Assembly (NCBI GenBank): GCA_947561395.2
Contig: OX387193.1
Coordinates: 16,244,001 to 16,308,000, forward strand
Source of the DNA: Buxus sempervirens
Lineage: Eukaryota; Streptophyta; Magnoliopsida; Buxales; Buxaceae
DNA: 64,000 nucleotides
Reading direction: 5' to 3'
Notes under the pieces: generated by a model
What the model saw: the letters and a program-made list of their open reading frames with translations, nothing else
Told to the model about the DNA's origin: nothing
Database searches by the model: none
Shown: piece by piece, positions 60,401 to 64,000 of the stretch
Numbering within the stretch: position 1 is the first letter of the stretch
Layout of the letters: each line of letters starts with the position of its first letter
Program-made: the position numbers and the translations under genes

Positions 60401-63014
60401 ATGATCTCGACGGCATTTAAAGCTGAGGGAGGTGTAGATAGAAAGGTATTTTTCAAAAGGCATAAGCCCTTGCTTTCCATCATAGTGAAGGACAAATCAA
60501 AGAAGAAGGTCTTTTTGCACAAGAATGAAGCAAAAGGACAAAAAAGCTTGCACAAGAGGCCTTATGCCGAAGCATCCTCCTATGAAATTCAAGCTTTCAC
60601 AGACCGGGAAAAGGCTATTCTTGGTATTGAACAATGTGAGGATATCGTTACCCAAGAGACTCCACGTGTATCTGTATTTGAAAGACTTGGAAATTTCGAG
60701 AAAGTTAAGAGGAAAGGTGGTGCTAAAAAGGATAAATGCAAAGTTATCTTTACAAGGCCAAAAGATGATGAAGATAACCAAGGCATGGAAATGATTGTGC
60801 AAGCTAATTGCACCATTATTCAAGAGTGCTGGTCAAAAGAGGTGGAGGCACCAGATCAGGATTCCAAATATTCGGGTGATGAACAAGAGGAAACCCCGAA
60901 TTTTCTTCAAGAAGTTCAACTGGCACTTGTTGAAATTGAAGATGGTGGCCAAGCAACGGTTGACGATCTTCGAGAAATAAATCTCGGAACAAAGCTCGAT
61001 CCAAAACCAACTTTTGTAAGTGCTTTGTTATCTGAAGAAGAGTTGGGAAGCTATGAACAATTACTCCGGGAATATCAAGATGTCTTTGCTTGGGGATATC
61101 AGGACATGCCAGGATTAGACCCCAAAATTGCCGTCAATAAATTGGCAATATCTAGTGAGAAAAGGCCCATGAAACAACCACAACGCCGTTTTCGGCCAAA
61201 GTTAATTGTACAAATTGAAGCTGAGGTTGAAAAATTAATAAAAGCTGACTTCATTCAAGAAGTCAAATATCCCACATGGCTCGCAAATATTGTCCTAGTA
61301 AAGAAGAAAAATGGGCAAGTGCAAATTTGCATAGATTTTAGGGATCTTAATGATGCATGCCCTAAAGATGAATTTCCTCTACCAATTACTGAGTTACTGG
61401 AAGATGAAACTACAGGGTTTGGTGCCTTATTCTTTATGGATGGCTTCTCAGGTTATAATCAAATTAAGATGGCACCTGAGGACGAGGAATTCACGGCTTT
61501 CCGAACACCCAAAGGAATTTATTGTTATAACGTGATGCCTTTCGGGTTAGAAAATGCAGGGGCTACTTATCAACGAGCCATGACAATTATTTTTAGTGAT
61601 ATGATCCATAACACTATTGAGTGTTATGTTGACGACTTAGTTGTCAAAACTAAAGAAAGAAAGAACCACCTTGGTGATCTTAAAAGAGTTTTTGATAGGC
61701 TAAGGAAACATCAGCTGAAAATGAACCCTTTGAATGTGTGTTTGGCGTGACCTCCGGGAAATTCCTTGGTTTTGTTGTTCGACATCGAGGGATTGAGATT
61801 GATCCCACAAAAATCAAAGCGATAATTGAAATGCCACATCCTCGTAATTTGTGAGAGTTATGTGGATTGCAAGGAAGGCTTGCTTATATACGAAGGTTTA
61901 TTTCCAATTTATCTGGAAGATGTCAAACTTTTTCTAGACTAATGAAGAAAGACACATTTTTCGTGTGGGATCAAGCATGCCAGAATGCATTTGAGAGCAT
62001 TAAACAGTATTTGCTTAAACCATTAGTCTTGGCAGCACCAATTAAAGGGAAACCTTTAATATTAGATATAGCGGCATTGTAATGCTCTTTGGGAGCTTTA
62101 CTTGCTCAAAACAATTGTGAGGGGAAAGAAAATGCCTTGTATTATTTAAGTCGCACTTTAGTGGGGGTAGAACATAATTACTCTCCGATAGAAAAAATTT
62201 GTTCGGCCTTCATATTTTCCGTCCAAAAGTTGCGGCATTATTTGTTAGCACACCCTATTACTCTCATTTCGAGGGCAGATCCATTGAAATATTTAATGTC
62301 ACAGCCTATGCTGTCAGGATGGTTAGCCAAATGGTCCTTGCTATTGTCAGAATTTGAGATTAAGTATGTCTCTCAAAAGGCGATAAAGGGCCAAGCCTTG
62401 GTAGACTTTTTGGCCGCACACCCCACGCCTGATGATGCTAAGATATCAATTCAATTGCCAGATGAAGAAGTTTTGTACATAGAAACTTCCAGGCCATGGA
62501 AACTTTATTTTGATGGAGCATCAAGAAATCAAGGGGCAGGTGCTAGAATTGTGTTCATTACACCCTCGGGTGGTTTAATGCTATATTCTTTTGCTCTCCT
62601 CGAGCATTGTTCAAATAATGTAGCTGAGTATGAGGCTTTGACCATTGGCCTTGAAATAGCTCGTGAAATGCATATTGATCATTTGCTTGTGTACGGCGAT
62701 TCCCAGCTAGTTGTGAGGCAACTTAATGGTCAATATGACATTAAAAATGAAAATTAATCCCTTATTTTCAAAGGGCTAAAGTTTTAATGTCTCAGTTCTC
62801 GAGCATCCAAATCGACCATGTGCCTCGATCTGAAAATGATAAAGTAGATGCCTTGGCAAACCTAGCTGCCTCATTAACTCTTCCAGAGCAAAGAGAATTA
62901 CAAATTACTGTTGGTGAACATTATATTCTCCCGCCAATAGAAGAACTTGGGGAAGAGATTGAAGGGATAAATATGGATGTTGTTTATCAAATAGAAGAGG
63001 ATGAAGATTGGTGA
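60401..63014 (+). pseudogene. Element F reverse transcriptase and dual RNase H
   Basis: RT (about 61180-61730) keeps FIDFRDLN-type ICIDFRDLNDACPKD, motif A FFMDGFSGYNQ and the catalytic ECYVDDLVVK. A single-base loss after MNPLN (about 61733) shifts frame into CVFGVTSGKFLGF. In-frame stops follow at about 61852 and 62080. The first RNase H covers about 62080-62420 (YLSRTLVGVEHNYSPIEK). The second RNase H (about 62490-62755) has YFDGASRNQGAGAR, AEYEALTIGLE and VYGDSQLVV, the extra archaeal-type domain of Tat elements. A base loss at about 62754 and a TGA at 63012 end it. Confidence 0.85.
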
Positions 63015-64000
63015 CAACTCATAATTGATTATCTCCAACATGGAAGATTGCCAATTAATCCTAGGAAAAAGGTTGATGTGTGATGACAAGCTCCACGCTT
63101 CATGATTTTTAATAACACATAGTACAAACGATCCTTTGACAGGGTGTTATTGAGATGTTTATCAAAAGAAGAAGCGTCACATGCACTTTGTGAGGTTAAT
63201 TCAGGAACATGCGGCGCACACCAAGCAGGCCCAAAATTTGCAGGACAGCTTAAAAGGTTAGGCTATTATTGGCCAACCATGGTCTGAGATGCAATGAAAT
63301 TTTCAACTACTTCCAAGGTGTGCCAAATACATGGAAATTTTGTACATCAACCCCCTCAACCTCTTCATCCAATAATTCTATTGTGGCCATTTGAGACATG
63401 GGGATTAGATGTCATGGGTCCTTTTAAACCTCCTTTCTCAAGGCAGCATGCCTATATACTACCAAGGACTGATTTTTTTTCAAAATGGGTTGAAGCAGTA
63501 CCATTAAAGAATGTGGGGGCAACAGAAGTTGCCAATTTCATCTGCACCCACATTATTTATAGGTATGGAGTCCCATCAAAGATCATTTCAAATCGTGCTC
63601 AATATTTTAAGTGCAAGCCTTTAACCAAGCTAAGTGAGAAGTACAAGTTCCGCCATGCGCTTTCATCATTTTACAATCCATCGTCAAATGGACAAGCAGA
63701 AGCTTTTAATAAGGTGTTGTGCAAAATACTCAAAAAGACAGTATCTAAAAGCAAAAGGCATTGGCATGAACATCTCCAAGAGGCATTATGGGCATACAAG
63801 ACAATGATACGAACGTCAACAGGTTGCACCCCATATAGCCTTGTATATGGATCAGAGGCAGTACTCCCACTTGAAGTACAATTGCCATCACTAAGAGTTA
63901 CATCACAGCTCAACAATCCATATGAGAATGCAAATGTTAGACTGGCTGAGCTTGAAGCATTAGATGAAAAAAGGTTAGCCACACAACAAAGACTTGAATT
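63015..64000 (+). pseudogene. Element F integrase, partial at the window edge
   Basis: The zinc-binding part is damaged (CEVNSGTCGAHQAGP, GYYWPTMV then a stop). The core keeps the first Asp in WGLDVMGPF and the Glu in SNGQAEAFNKVL. The middle Asp region reads IISNRAQYF where IISDNG.. is expected, so the DDE triad is broken. HWHEHLQEALWAYKTMIRTSTG and YSLVYGSEAVLPLE follow. The frame continues beyond 64000. Confidence 0.8.

Larger units (their letters stand above)
54388..64000 (+). mobile_element. Tat-clade Ty3/Gypsy element F, runs off the right edge
   Basis: It begins TGTTGGGCCCCAC at 54388, exactly where the antisense gag of element E stops. A long leader is followed by gag, protease, RT, RNase H, a second (archaeal-type) RNase H and integrase on the plus strand. 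The extra RNase H places it in the Tat clade. Stops and frameshifts make it inactive. The 3' LTR is out of the window, so the LTR length and TSD (left site GTCCC, 54383-54387) cannot be confirmed. Confidence 0.85.

Overview
The window is nuclear DNA of a flowering plant. It carries intron-rich plant genes (a seven-exon Rac/ROP GTPase, a COX23-type twin-CX9C protein and a CCDC97/DUF2052-type protein) surrounded by plant LTR retrotransposons, L1-type LINEs and MITEs. The species cannot be named from the sequence. I could place three host genes, all with splice sites and reading phase checked by eye. They are CCDC97-like on the minus strand (1556-19024, three exons, one intron of about 16.4 kb), COX23-like on the minus strand (27872-33245, three exons, 70 aa), and a type-I ROP/RAC small GTPase on the plus strand (34826-37562, seven exons, 198 aa). 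COX23 and ROP are divergently arranged, about 1.6 kb apart.

Left part (1-34 kb). The giant CCDC97 intron holds an old degenerate LINE, a younger LINE cut at the start of ORF2 (5350-9204), more LINE 3' ends and a 2.85-kb solo LTR (13164-16014, TSD ATAAG). Between CCDC97 and COX23 lie three MITE-type elements with target duplications and a 3.06-kb Tat-type solo LTR (24293-27354, TSD GTAAG). The first COX23 intron holds another MITE and a LINE tail.

Right part (38.5-64 kb) is one nested retrotransposon block with no host gene. A Copia element B (plus, 134-bp LTR inferred) is broken by Copia A (minus, 38579-45371, TSD AGAAT), which is itself broken by a solo LTR (42126-44204, TSD CCATG). Further right, Copia B is broken at 47066 by a minus-strand Tat-type element E that retains only a gag remnant. 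E is broken in turn by a solo LTR (51797-54315, TSD GTGAG) and by a plus-strand Tat-clade Ty3/Gypsy element F (54388 to beyond the right edge). F has gag, protease, RT, two RNase H domains and integrase, all with stops and frameshifts.

The most unusual signal is inside the solo LTRs. Three of them carry reiterated short hairpins whose loop is constant while the stem sequence changes from copy to copy with pairing kept. The clearest set is four hairpins at 43604-43726 with a 15-nt constant loop. Two homopolymer runs (28 G at 35247-35274; 22 C at 41262-41283) are either expansions or assembly artefacts. No rRNA, tRNA, CRISPR or bacterial-type operon was seen.
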